From NCBI GenBank assembly GCA_002701845.1, contig NZXG01000011.1:1-64000 (forward strand): a DNA stretch of 64,000 nucleotides, read 5' to 3'. This DNA is from Pseudomonadales bacterium. GTDB taxonomy: Bacteria; Pseudomonadota; Gammaproteobacteria; Pseudomonadales; Ketobacteraceae. The notes beneath the pieces were generated by a model. The model was not told the DNA's origin, did not search any database, and was given only the letters and a program-made list of their open reading frames with translations. The first letter of the stretch is position 1; each line of letters starts with the position of its first letter. The translations under genes were made by a program, and so were the position numbers. This document shows, one piece after another, positions 21,161 to 30,618 of this stretch.

Positions 21161-21994
21161 ATGCACAGTCCCAATTTTCTGATTATGGATTCCGGGGTGG
21201 GTGGGCTTTCCATCTGGCAGGAAATCCGACGCCGACTGCCCCACAGCCATTGCTGTTACGTGGCGGATAATGCCGCCTATCCCTATGGGGCGCTGGCGGA
21301 GTCAGTACTGACGGAACGTCTGGCCACCCTGCTGCCGGGACTGGAGCAAAGCGTCCGGCCGGACATTGTGGTGGTGGCGTGCAATACCGCCAGCACCCTG
21401 GTGCTGGACAGACTGCGCACTCTCACCAGCACCCCTATCATTGGGGTGGTGCCCGCCATCAAGCCGGCAGCGGCCGCCAGCCGCAGCCGACATATTGCCC
21501 TGTTGGCCACTCCCGGTACCGTGACCCGGCCTTATATTGATCGGCTGGTGGCGGAGTTCGCCGTGGGTTGTCGGGTGACCCGCATTGGCAGCCATGAACT
21601 GGTGCAGGCGGCAGAGCAGAAATTACGGGGCGACCCTGTTGACTCCGGGGTACTGGCCCGGGTGCTGGCCCCCCTCAGGTCGAATGACTCCGATATGGAT
21701 CACCTGGTGTTGGGCTGTACCCACTTTCCCCTGCTGCGGGATGAAATCCGCACCCTGCTGGCCCCCGAAATTCAGATCATCGACAGCGGCGACGCCATCG
21801 CCCGCCGCGCCGCTCAGTTACTTGCGGCATCCCCTCCGCCGCTACGGGCGCCGCAACCCAACCGTTTCCTTTTTACCGCCGAGCACTCCACTCCCCGGCA
21901 ACTGGAGCCGGGGCTGCACGCATTCGGTTTTGACCGGGTCCGTTTTCTTGATACCGGCGCGCCACAAAGCGGACAAAAATCGGGTGCATCCTGA
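21161..21994 (+). CDS. murI: Glutamate racemase
   Basis: DSGVGGLSIWQEIRRRLP, ADNAAYPYGALAES, VVACNTASTLVL, LGCTHFPLLRDEI. Confidence 0.95.
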   Translation: MHSPNFLIMDSGVGGLSIWQEIRRRLPHSHCCYVADNAAYPYGALAESVLTERLATLLPGLEQSVRPDIVVVACNTASTLVLDRLRTLTSTPIIGVVPAIKPAAAASRSRHIALLATPGTVTRPYIDRLVAEFAVGCRVTRIGSHELVQAAEQKLRGDPVDSGVLARVLAPLRSNDSDMDHLVLGCTHFPLLRDEIRTLLAPEIQIIDSGDAIARRAAQLLAASPPPLRAPQPNRFLFTAEHSTPRQLEPGLHAFGFDRVRFLDTGAPQSGQKSGAS

Positions 21995-22050
21995 GCGGGA
22001 TTGAGATAACTTTGTAGGCAAAACGATAACAATGGATCGAGCAGTTCTGC

Positions 22051-23349
22051 ATGTCCAATAAGCTGGCGTTGGTGGTGGATGACTCCCGCATGGCCCGCCA
22101 CGTTCTCAGCAAGATGCTGAAGGAACAGGGGATTGAAGTGGATGCGGTGGAATCCGGGGAAGAGGCCCTGGGTTATCTCTGTGCCAACAAGCCCAGCATG
22201 ATATTTATGGACCACACCATGCCCGGCATGGACGGTTTCCAGTGCCTGCGCGCCATTAAAAACGATCCGCAAACAGCAGCCATTCCCATCATTATGTACA
22301 CCGCCAAAGAGGGCGAAGTGTATGAAAGCCAGGCCCGGGCCCTGGGTGCCGTGGATGTTCTGCCCAAAACCTTGAAACCCCTGACCCTGGCCAAAGTCCT
22401 GGAGCGGCAAAACCTGCTGCCAGCCCAGAGCGCTGCCGGCAGCGGCCCCCGGCAGCGCCGGCAGGCCGCCAACGATGTGGTAATCGTGGAGGATGATGCC
22501 GCCGCCAGTGCGGGGCCCGCCGGCGCAACCGCCCCGCCGCCGGCGGCCGAATCCGCGCCCGAACTCAGCGCCCTGGAACAACGTATCGAGCAGCTCACCC
22601 GTCAGCTGCAAACCCTGAGCACGCAATCCCAAACTCCCCGCGCCGGCGGTTTTCGGATGCAGTATCTGGGGCTGGCCCTGTGCGTGGTGCTGATCGGCTG
22701 GCTGCTGCTGGGCAACAACCGCCTGAGCCAGGAAATGGCCATGCTGCGCACGGACAAACAGCAACTGGAACAGAATCTGGTGCTGCAAAACCAGCAAAAC
22801 CAGGCCATGCGGGAACAACTTAATGCCCGCATTGATGATCAGGCCAGCCGCAACTCGGCCCAGAGCCGCCGCTTTTACGAGAGCATCGAATGGGCACTGA
22901 ACGAGGACGGTCAGTTCGCCTGGGACGAAAAACCCTTCAACGACCGCCTGGCCCGGACCCTGGCACAACTGGCCCAAAACCTCAGCAGTGTGGGCTTCAA
23001 CGGGGAAATCACGCTGCGCAGTCACCTGGGCCGGTTCTGCCTCACCACCGCCGGCAATGGTGAAACCCGTCTGCCAGAGCCGGGTGCCACCCTGAACAGC
23101 TGTGAAATCACTCAATACCCCCCCAGCCTGGCGGAAAGTATCGGCGTGGACCAGAGCCCGGGCTTTGAACGCTTTCTGACGGCTTTCCAATCGGAATACG
23201 ATGACCGGATCGTCCTCAATCTCACCACCGCCGGAGACCGGCGCCCCCTGGTACGCTATCCCAGCCAGGATCCGGAGATGAGTGCCGAGCGCTGGAACAA
23301 TATTGCCAGTCGTAACCAACGGGTGGAACTGGCCATTAATCCCCGCTGA
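22051..23349 (+). CDS. Receiver domain - transmembrane helix - coiled coil - OmpA-like C-terminal domain protein
   Basis: N-terminus VVDDSRMARHVLSKML, MIFMDHTMPGMDGFQCLRAIK; TM YLGLALCVVLIGWLLLGNN; C-terminal ASRNQRVELAINPR as in OmpA-like domains. Confidence 0.8.
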   Translation: MSNKLALVVDDSRMARHVLSKMLKEQGIEVDAVESGEEALGYLCANKPSMIFMDHTMPGMDGFQCLRAIKNDPQTAAIPIIMYTAKEGEVYESQARALGAVDVLPKTLKPLTLAKVLERQNLLPAQSAAGSGPRQRRQAANDVVIVEDDAAASAGPAGATAPPPAAESAPELSALEQRIEQLTRQLQTLSTQSQTPRAGGFRMQYLGLALCVVLIGWLLLGNNRLSQEMAMLRTDKQQLEQNLVLQNQQNQAMREQLNARIDDQASRNSAQSRRFYESIEWALNEDGQFAWDEKPFNDRLARTLAQLAQNLSSVGFNGEITLRSHLGRFCLTTAGNGETRLPEPGATLNSCEITQYPPSLAESIGVDQSPGFERFLTAFQSEYDDRIVLNLTTAGDRRPLVRYPSQDPEMSAERWNNIASRNQRVELAINPR

Positions 23350-23368
23350 GCATCCACCAGGAGCCACC

Positions 23369-24100
23369 ATGAATCCGCAACAGGCATTGCAGGCCGCCCG
23401 CACTCTGCTGAGCCGGAGCGAGCGCGTGGTGTGTTTTTCCGGTGCCGGCCTCAGCGCCGAATCCGGTGTCGCCACTTTCCGTGACAGCGAAACCGACGCC
23501 CTCTGGAGCCGCTAAGATCCCACGGAGCTGGCATCGCCGGAAGGCTTTGCCGCCCACCCCGAGCGGGTGATTGAGTGGTACAACTGGCGACGGGGCATTA
23601 TCGCCGGCGCCGAGCCCAATCCGGCCCACCTTACTTTGGCCCAACACCCTGAGCTGATGCAGATTACCCAGAACGTGGACGATTTACTGGAGCGCGCGGG
23701 CTGTGCCAAGGAATCGGTTATTCATCTGCACGGCACCATCACTCACGACCGCTGCCATGCTCGTTGTGGCTTTCAGGCGCCGGTGGACCTGCAGCACCCG
23801 CCCGAACTGCGCCCCTGCCCCATGTGCGGCGCCCGGTTGCGGCCGGCGGTGGTGTGGTTCGGGGAAACCCTGCCCCAATACCCCTGGCAGCGGGCGGAAC
23901 AACTCTGTCAACAGGCGGATTGCCTGCTGGTGATTGGTACCAGCGCCACAGTGTATCCGGCGGCGGGCCTGATTCATTTAACCCGGGCCAGCGGGGGAAA
24001 GGTGGTGGTGATCAATACCCAGCCCAGTGAAGCCAGTGCCCTGGCGGAGGTGGAGTTAATCGGTCCCTGCAGCCATTGGTTACCCCGGCTATTGAGTTAA
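23369..24100 (+). pseudogene. Sirtuin-type NAD-dependent protein deacylase interrupted by an in-frame TAA at 23513-23515
   Basis: [55 protein letters not shown]...[26 protein letters not shown]...CPMCGARLRPAVVWFGETLP; same frame on both sides of the stop. Confidence 0.88.
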
Positions 24101-24276
24101 TTTTGTAAAGCGACTAAATTGTCATAATTCCCGGCTAGGATCGGTAAACGTCTGGAATCGCTGGATATTCCGGTTCCGGGAAAAACTGTACCCGTAATTG
24201 ACGGAACTGCACTGGCCACAAGCCGCTGCCCCCCGTCGCACGGAGCATTCCAAAAGCGTGCCAATAAAGAACAGGT

Positions 24277-24846
24277 TTGTGCAATATGCAGATGAATACC
24301 CGCATTCTGCGGCTCAATAAGGCCGGCATTCCGTTACAATGGCTGAATCGGGAGGAGGCAGCCACCCTGGTGGTCAAAGGCTTGATACTCTGGTCCCTGG
24401 GGGATTCAGCGGTGACCATTCGCGGCGGCATCAACCGTCAGGGGCTGCGGTCGGTGCTGAACATTCCCACCATTATCGCCACCGAAGGCGACATCCACTA
24501 CAACGATCACCATGTCCCCGCCGTGTGCAACCGGTTGCTGTTCCGCCGGGATCGCAACACCTGCATGTACTGTGGCGACCAGGTCACCAGCGAGCGGCTA
24601 ACCCGGGATCACATTGTACCCCGCTCCCGCGGCGGCGGTGAGAGCTGGACCAATCTGGTGGCGGCCTGCCGGCGTTGCAATCAGCGCAAGGGCAACAAAA
24701 CCCCGGAAGAAGCCAATATGCCGCTGCTGGCGGTGCCTTTCAAACCCAACAAGATGGAATATCTGGCGCTGTCCAACCGCAATATCCTGGCGGATCAGAT
24801 GGACTTTCTCAGTTCCGGGTTCTCCAAGCACATGCGGCCGCACTGA
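24277..24846 (+). CDS. HNH endonuclease
   Basis: CMYCGDQVTSERLTRDHIVPRSRGGGESWTNLVAACRRCNQRKGNKTPEEA. Confidence 0.92.
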   Translation: MCNMQMNTRILRLNKAGIPLQWLNREEAATLVVKGLILWSLGDSAVTIRGGINRQGLRSVLNIPTIIATEGDIHYNDHHVPAVCNRLLFRRDRNTCMYCGDQVTSERLTRDHIVPRSRGGGESWTNLVAACRRCNQRKGNKTPEEANMPLLAVPFKPNKMEYLALSNRNILADQMDFLSSGFSKHMRPH

Positions 24847-24848
24847 CT

Positions 24849-24885
24849 GGGTCTCAGGGTCGGGGTCTCAGGGATCGGGTCTCAA
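24849..24885. repeat. Short tandem repeat, three copies of GGGTCTCA
   Basis: GGGTCTCA at 24849, 24863 and 24878 (periods 14 and 15). Confidence 0.6.
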
Positions 24886-24911
24886 CGAGCGGTTGTCGCT
24901 GTCCAACGGCC

Positions 24912-26630
24912 TCAGGCGGGATTGCCGTTGCGGTGCAGATAATTCAACGTGTCATCGATAGAGTATGACATGGATTGTTTTTGCACCGCCTCTTCCAGAT
25001 AGTGGAAGGATTCCTCGATGTAATCCACGTCATACTTGTCGGTGAGATGAGAAATGGCGTAGCCGAAGTGCAGGTGATACTGCTCCCCCAGGGAGAGATT
25101 CCACTGTTCCACCCGCTCGATCACCCCTTCCGCCTCAAACTTGTTGTGCAGGGGAAATAACAGCACAGTTACCTCCCCCGGCAACACCTCGGTGGCGGTC
25201 TTGAACGGGAATACGGTCACCCGGCTGTTGAATAACGCCCGCAGACAATCCCCCAGGGCGATATAGTCCGGACGTCCGGTGGTCTTGTCGATCACCATCA
25301 CCGAGATTACCAGTATACGTCCCAGGTCCGAGTGAATGCGCCGGTCCAGATCACGAATGTCCTTGAGGTGGGATTCCAACTGGGGAATCTCCAGGAAGCC
25401 GCTTTTATTGTTGACGATATTGATCCGTTTCTGCAGCCGCTGTTTCATCAGATCCAGGGTGGAGTTGATCCGGCTGCATTCGGCTTTTTCATGGCGGTAA
25501 ATGGCGGACATGGCCAGCGAGAACACAATAATCTCAAAGACCGAGCCGATCTCCTTGCTGTGATAAATCAGAATATTGGAAGGCAGATACCCCAGCACAT
25601 TGAGCGCAAAGATACCAATCGACAGCAGTAACACCGACCAGCCAATGATGAAATACCAGCCCAGATAATAGCCATCGAGCACGGATTTTACCCCCAACGC
25701 CAGCATCACCAGGGCAAAGGCCAGGGCCAGGTAGGTGGCGTAGTGGGCGTAATCACCCAGGGTGATCAGGCTTACCAGCCCCAGTACAGTGCCTCCGGCG
25801 ATCACCACCCGACCCAGCCAGTACAGCAGCGGATTAAAGCGCCGGGCATTCAACAGAGTCATGGCAAAAGCCAGGCCAAAGCCGCTGTAAACACAGAAAA
25901 ACAAAGTGATGGAGGCGTTATTGAAGGCCGGGTGGCCGGGCCACAGATAGGCAAAGCCATGACCGTTCAGGGCGGACACAAACAGCGCGGTGGCCAGCAC
26001 ATAGACCGAATAATAAAAGTACAGACGCTCCTGGATGATCAGCCCGTTCAACAGGCTGTAAAGCGCCATTACCAGCATAATACCGTAGTAGGCGCCCCAG
26101 ATGATCAGGTTGGTTTCATCCTTGAGGAAGAATTCTGTTTCGCTGTATAGCCGGATGGGCATTTGCAGGGAATTGGAGGTACGGGCATTGATGTAAATAC
26201 GACGCCCCTCCAGGGCCGGGTCCACCAGAAAACTGTAGTCATCGTCCCAGATGGGACGGGAGTTAAAGGCGTAATTGGTGCCGGTAATATGCTCCTGGGT
26301 CACCTCACCGGACTCGTTCACCACATAGAATGCCAGATGATCGATGGACGGATAGTGGACTTCCACCACCACCCGCTCGTTCTGCGTCATCTGCACCAGG
26401 GGAATCTCGAAATGAAACCAGTGTCCCTCCGGCGAGGAACCATAGTTCACCCGCGACGGTGCCGCCCGCCCCCAGGCGTAGGCAATGGCGTCGGCAATGG
26501 AATCCAGACCGGCGGAATCCGGGGCATGACGAATGTCAATGGAAAACGAGCCGTCGGTATGGCCCTGCTGGTTAGCCACCACCACCGGTAGTAATACGGA
26601 AAATGACAGCAGCACCATTAGCCAGCGCAC
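24912..26630 (-). CDS. 7TM-DISM sensor protein with degenerate GGDEF-like C-terminus
   Basis: Signal peptide, extracellular DISMED2-like region, seven hydrophobic segments, then a cytosolic domain lacking a GGDEF/GGEEF motif. Confidence 0.75.
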   Translation of the reverse strand: MRWLMVLLSFSVLLPVVVANQQGHTDGSFSIDIRHAPDSAGLDSIADAIAYAWGRAAPSRVNYGSSPEGHWFHFEIPLVQMTQNERVVVEVHYPSIDHLAFYVVNESGEVTQEHITGTNYAFNSRPIWDDDYSFLVDPALEGRRIYINARTSNSLQMPIRLYSETEFFLKDETNLIIWGAYYGIMLVMALYSLLNGLIIQERLYFYYSVYVLATALFVSALNGHGFAYLWPGHPAFNNASITLFFCVYSGFGLAFAMTLLNARRFNPLLYWLGRVVIAGGTVLGLVSLITLGDYAHYATYLALAFALVMLALGVKSVLDGYYLGWYFIIGWSVLLLSIGIFALNVLGYLPSNILIYHSKEIGSVFEIIVFSLAMSAIYRHEKAECSRINSTLDLMKQRLQKRINIVNNKSGFLEIPQLESHLKDIRDLDRRIHSDLGRILVISVMVIDKTTGRPDYIALGDCLRALFNSRVTVFPFKTATEVLPGEVTVLLFPLHNKFEAEGVIERVEQWNLSLGEQYHLHFGYAISHLTDKYDVDYIEESFHYLEEAVQKQSMSYSIDDTLNYLHRNGNPA

Positions 26631-26861
26631 GGAACCTCCCGCGCACTGATCCGCTGCCCGCTGCCTGTGGTTGAAATCGCCCCAATCAATGCGTTGTTCA
26701 TTCGGCCGAGGGAATTAAATGAATGTCATTTTAATTTATATACCCCATTCCCGGTTTTCACAACAATTACAAGCAATTAACCAGTGTTCATCAGAGACAA
26801 GTTAAATTAGGCTCGATAAAGACATGATTTTTTGACGGCGGGCACGGTTTCAGGCAACAAA

Positions 26862-26891
26862 AAAGCCGCTCCTGTATACAGGAGCGGCTTT
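26862..26891. terminator. Perfect 30-bp palindrome, candidate terminator
   Basis: AAAGCCGCTCCTGTATACAGGAGCGGCTTT. Confidence 0.75.
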
Positions 26892-26970
26892 GCTTGGAGT
26901 CTGTCGCAAATTGCTCAGAGGTTCTCTATTCAAGGGTTCCCTATGCAAAGGTTCCCTGGTAAAAAGTTCC

Positions 26971-27714
26971 TCAGTAGCTGTAATTGAGACCCACCAGGAA
27001 TTTTCGATCCGAGTTCTTCACGCCCGGGGGCACATCGTCGGTATGTTCGATTTCGTAGGCCACTGACGCGTTGAGTCGGCCATTGATCTGAAACTTCAGC
27101 CGGGAGAAAGACTTGGTGACTGTGCGCTCTTCACCAATCTCGGTACTGAATTCCTCATCAAAGGTGGTGGTTTCGGAGATCTTCCACTGATACACCGCCC
27201 CCAGACGAATGATGGCCTCTTCCTCCACATCACCGGTCTCGGTGACCTTGGACTCCCGATAACCAAGACCGGCGTCGGCGGACAGGGTGTGCGCCTCGGT
27301 TTCGAGAATATCCCGACCATAACCAAAGGTCACCGCTGCCTCGTAGTCGTAACCGCTAAAACGATCGTCGGTGTATTCCAACAAACCGAACAGATAGGAT
27401 TTCTCGCCGACTTTGTAATCCGCCTTGGCGGAGCCAAAATACTTCTCGGCGGTACGCACTTCCTCCACGTTACCGGTGTCGGTTTCCACCTCAGAGGTTT
27501 CGTTGCTGGCCTCTAGCTTGTAGGTATTGCGCCAGGTCTCCCCATCCCGTACCGCTTTGCTGCGCAGATCCAGGTTGGTGCTCTCGGTATTACCGGAGCG
27601 GTTCACATAATTTAAAGTGGCTTCCGCGGACCAGACTTTGTCGGGATCCTGCTCTGCCGCCAGCACTGCCACGGGCATGAGTGTCAGCACCAGTAGCGTG
27701 TTTCGAAAATACAT
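26971..27714 (-). CDS. DUF481 (YdiY-like) outer membrane protein
   Basis: Signal peptide; LNYVNRSGNTESTNLDLRSKAVRDGETWRNTYKLEASNE; C-terminal FLVGLNYSY. Confidence 0.87.
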   Translation of the reverse strand: MYFRNTLLVLTLMPVAVLAAEQDPDKVWSAEATLNYVNRSGNTESTNLDLRSKAVRDGETWRNTYKLEASNETSEVETDTGNVEEVRTAEKYFGSAKADYKVGEKSYLFGLLEYTDDRFSGYDYEAAVTFGYGRDILETEAHTLSADAGLGYRESKVTETGDVEEEAIIRLGAVYQWKISETTTFDEEFSTEIGEERTVTKSFSRLKFQINGRLNASVAYEIEHTDDVPPGVKNSDRKFLVGLNYSY

Positions 27715-27739
27715 AAATCTACCCCTTGTCTAACATAGA

Positions 27740-27762
27740 CTGCCGGCGCCAGGCGCCGGCAG
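27740..27762. repeat. GC-rich hairpin downstream of the OmpA-family gene
   Basis: CTGCCGGCGCC-A-GGCGCCGGCAG, perfect 11-bp arms; no T tract on the minus-strand side. Confidence 0.6.
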
Positions 27763-27787
27763 TGTTGCAGTTACCTGATGTGGTGTT

Positions 27788-28894
27788 TTACTTCCTGACT
27801 TCTTTTTGCATCACTGCCACCACGCGGCGGTTCTGCTCCCGGCCGGCAGCGGTATCGTTGCTGGCCACCGGCTGTTCTTCACCATAACCCATGGCAGTGA
27901 TCCGGTCAGCGGCTATGCCATAGCGGTTCACCAGTTGGTCTTTCACCGCATCCGCCCGACGCTGGGACAGGGTTTTGTTGTAGGTGGCAGCACCCTGGCT
28001 GTCGGTGTGACCTCCAATCTCCACCGCCACATCCGGATAACGCTGCATAAAGTCCGCCACGGCCTGCAGTTCCGACTGGTACTGCTCCTGCACCTGGGCA
28101 GAGTTGCTGGCGAACTGGATCTTCAGTTCGATGCTTTCCACGGTGACTTTTTCCACCACGCCCACACAACCGGTACCGTCCACTTCCGCGCCGGGTTCAC
28201 TGTCGGGACACTGGTCTTTGTCGTCGGTCACGCCATCATTATCAGAATCCAGCGGACAGCCGGTGGCATCCACCGCGACCCCCGGCAGGGTGCCCGGACA
28301 ACGGTCTTTGTCATCGGTCACACCGTCACCGTCACTATCTGCCGGCGGCGCCACTTCCATCACCGGCTCTTCCACCTTCACCGGCGCACTGTCACCGCCA
28401 AAAGCAAAACTGATACCCAGGGTGGTCATCATGTCGGTATCGTTGTCGTCGATGCCATACACTCCGCGCAGATCCCAACGGGCCGAGAGGGCCTCGGTGA
28501 AGTTGAAGCGCAGGCCACCCCCCAGGTTCAGCTGGGTTTCGCCGCCGTCCAGATTGGGCACCGGACTGTCAAACTCGGCATGACCGATACCGGCGCCCAC
28601 GTAAGGCTGAACGGTGGCCCGGGGATCGAAATAATACAGGGCATCGACTTTCAGCTGTTCCACATCGGTGCGGGCGTCGCCATCGTTACGAAACGCCGCC
28701 ACTTCCGCTGCCCAGTTGGGTCCGAAACGGTATTCCAGACCCAGACCAAAACCATCCGCCTCATCCGGCGCCCGGTCGTTATCAAATTTGATGTAGGAAG
28801 CCGCCGGATTGATGACGATCTGCCCTTCCATATTCTCAGCCAGTGCCGGCGTTGCCAGCAGACCGAGAGTGACAGGTAGAATAACGCGTTTCAT
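27788..28894 (-). CDS. OmpA-family outer membrane protein with thrombospondin type-3-like repeats
   Basis: Signal peptide MKRVILPVTLGLLATPALAEN; DSDGDGVTDDKDRCPGT repeats; C-terminal IGGHTDSQGAATYNKTLSQRRADAVKDQL. Confidence 0.93.
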   Translation of the reverse strand: MKRVILPVTLGLLATPALAENMEGQIVINPAASYIKFDNDRAPDEADGFGLGLEYRFGPNWAAEVAAFRNDGDARTDVEQLKVDALYYFDPRATVQPYVGAGIGHAEFDSPVPNLDGGETQLNLGGGLRFNFTEALSARWDLRGVYGIDDNDTDMMTTLGISFAFGGDSAPVKVEEPVMEVAPPADSDGDGVTDDKDRCPGTLPGVAVDATGCPLDSDNDGVTDDKDQCPDSEPGAEVDGTGCVGVVEKVTVESIELKIQFASNSAQVQEQYQSELQAVADFMQRYPDVAVEIGGHTDSQGAATYNKTLSQRRADAVKDQLVNRYGIAADRITAMGYGEEQPVASNDTAAGREQNRRVVAVMQKEVRK

Positions 28895-29230
28895 GGTGTT
28901 TCCCCTTTCTCCTAATGTGTGCCGCATACTATCTAGGATTGTTTTAAAGCTCCAGTTCGAGGGGCTAAAAATGGGCACGATTAAGCGCGTTGCCCTGGAG
29001 GGGAAACGTTATTGTCTCAGAGATTGATCAATTCGGAGGAATTTGCAGGCTGCAAGCCTGGGTCAAGTGTTTGGCAGATCGCCACCGCACCCGGTGCCGG
29101 TGACCATCACCCGCTGGCTGCGGCTGGCGCCGACCGGAATCAGCGCCGTCGGGGGACCGGCACCCCGCCCTGTCCGAGGGGCCGCCATGGGGCCTGATCC
29201 GTTCGCGGAGGCCCTGCCCGGGCCCCGGCG

Positions 29231-29572
29231 TCAGTTGGGCTCGCCGATGCTCTGTGACTCCAGAGTGGAACGGTACTTCTGGGCTAGCCGGATAAATTTC
29301 GGCGTTAATCCGGCGTCTTCATAGATGGGGTCACCGTATTCATCCCGGGCCACTTCCTGGCCGGCTTCGTAGGGAAAAGACTGACTCAATTCAGTCAGTG
29401 CGTAACACAGCAGATCGGTCAGAATCTGTTCTTCGGTGCAATCCGGATACATTTCCTTGAGTGCCAGAATCTGCGCTGCCTCTTTCAGAGGCAGATGAAT
29501 GGAAAATTCCTGGCGGGTACGTTCACCCTTGTTGGCCTTTTCCCAGTGAGCCACCAACTCTTGAATACGCAT
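29231..29572 (-). CDS. Conserved hypothetical protein, about 113 aa
   Basis: MRIQELVAHWEKANKGERTRQEFSIHLPLKEAAQILALKEMYPDCTEEQILTDLL; ORF position and composition support coding. Confidence 0.7.
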   Translation of the reverse strand: MRIQELVAHWEKANKGERTRQEFSIHLPLKEAAQILALKEMYPDCTEEQILTDLLCYALTELSQSFPYEAGQEVARDEYGDPIYEDAGLTPKFIRLAQKYRSTLESQSIGEPN

Positions 29573-29778
29573 CTTCGTCTCCCGTAACGACGCTAATGAC
29601 AAGTTCAGTTTAGCCCGAAAAAAACCTGGAAATCAGGTTATTTTGCCATGAAATGTTAAACAAATTTAAAATGCATCGGGTTTGTGCAATGCCGGGCCTC
29701 TGCTCTGCAACAGTGCCCTTAAACGATGCAATTCCCAGGCCGTTAAACCATTAATCAGCCCTCATATGGAGCCCACCC

Positions 29779-30552
29779 ATGTCAGTGAAAGTGGAAACCG
29801 ATGCCGCAGTGACCACCATCATTCTCGATCGACCCGCAGTCCGCAATGCCGCGGACGGACCGACGGCCACGGCGCTGGCGCAAGCGTTTCGGGACTTTGA
29901 AAAAGATCCGCAGGCGCGGGTGGCGGTGCTTTATGGTCGAGGCAGTTTCTGTGCCGGCGCCGACCTGCAGGCAGTGGGCAGTGGCCAGAACCAGAATCAA
30001 CTGCAGGCCGAGGGCGACGGGCCCATGGGGCCCACCCGAATGCAGCTGGCAAAACCGGTGATCGCCGCCATCGAGGGTCATGCCGTGGCTGGCGGCCTGG
30101 AACTGGCGGCCTGGTGCGATTTGCGGGTGGCCGCTGAAGACGCGGTACTGGGGGTATTCTGCCGCCGCTTTGGCGTCCCACTGATTGATGGCGGCAGCGT
30201 GCGCCTGCCCCGTCTGATCGGAATGGGCCGGGCCCTGGACCTGATTCTGGCCGGGCGCCCCGTGAGCGCGCCCGAAGCCCTTGCCATGGGTCTGGTGAAC
30301 CGGGTTTGCCCCCCGGGGGAGGCCCGGGCCCGGGCCGAGGCGCTGGCCCGCCAGCTGGCGGCGTTTCCCAACCAGTGTCTGCTCAAGGACCGGCAGAGTG
30401 CTTATCAGCAATGGGAACGGCCACTGTCGGCGGCGATGGCCAATGAGTTTGCCCTGGGCATGAGTGTCATCGCCAGCGGTGAAACCGCCGCCGGCGTCGA
30501 ACGCTTTCGGCAGGGGGCCGGCCGCCACGGGGACTTCGAAGATTCCCATTGA
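29779..30552 (+). CDS. Enoyl-CoA hydratase/isomerase (crotonase) family
   Basis: VLYGRGSFCAGADLQAVG, AIEGHAVAGGLELAAWCDLRVAAEDAVLGVFCRRFGVPL. Confidence 0.93.
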   Translation: MSVKVETDAAVTTIILDRPAVRNAADGPTATALAQAFRDFEKDPQARVAVLYGRGSFCAGADLQAVGSGQNQNQLQAEGDGPMGPTRMQLAKPVIAAIEGHAVAGGLELAAWCDLRVAAEDAVLGVFCRRFGVPLIDGGSVRLPRLIGMGRALDLILAGRPVSAPEALAMGLVNRVCPPGEARARAEALARQLAAFPNQCLLKDRQSAYQQWERPLSAAMANEFALGMSVIASGETAAGVERFRQGAGRHGDFEDSH

Positions 30553-30618
30553 ACTTCCCCGGGCAGTCGATACCATAACCAGGGAACCTTCAAACCAGTC
30601 TGTCGTGCGGGGACTGCC

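Noticed and set aside
21814-23475. 553-aa minus-strand ORF
   Set aside because: Antisense to the receiver/OmpA gene and parts of murI and the sirtuin; Gly/His/Gln-rich artefact composition.
23513-23515. Stop-codon recoding in the sirtuin
   Set aside because: The codon is TAA, not TGA (Sec) or TAG (Pyl), and sirtuins have no known recoded residue there.
28180-28340. Short DNA repeats in the OmpA-family gene
   Set aside because: Explained by coding of DSDGDGVTDDKD calcium-binding-type repeats.
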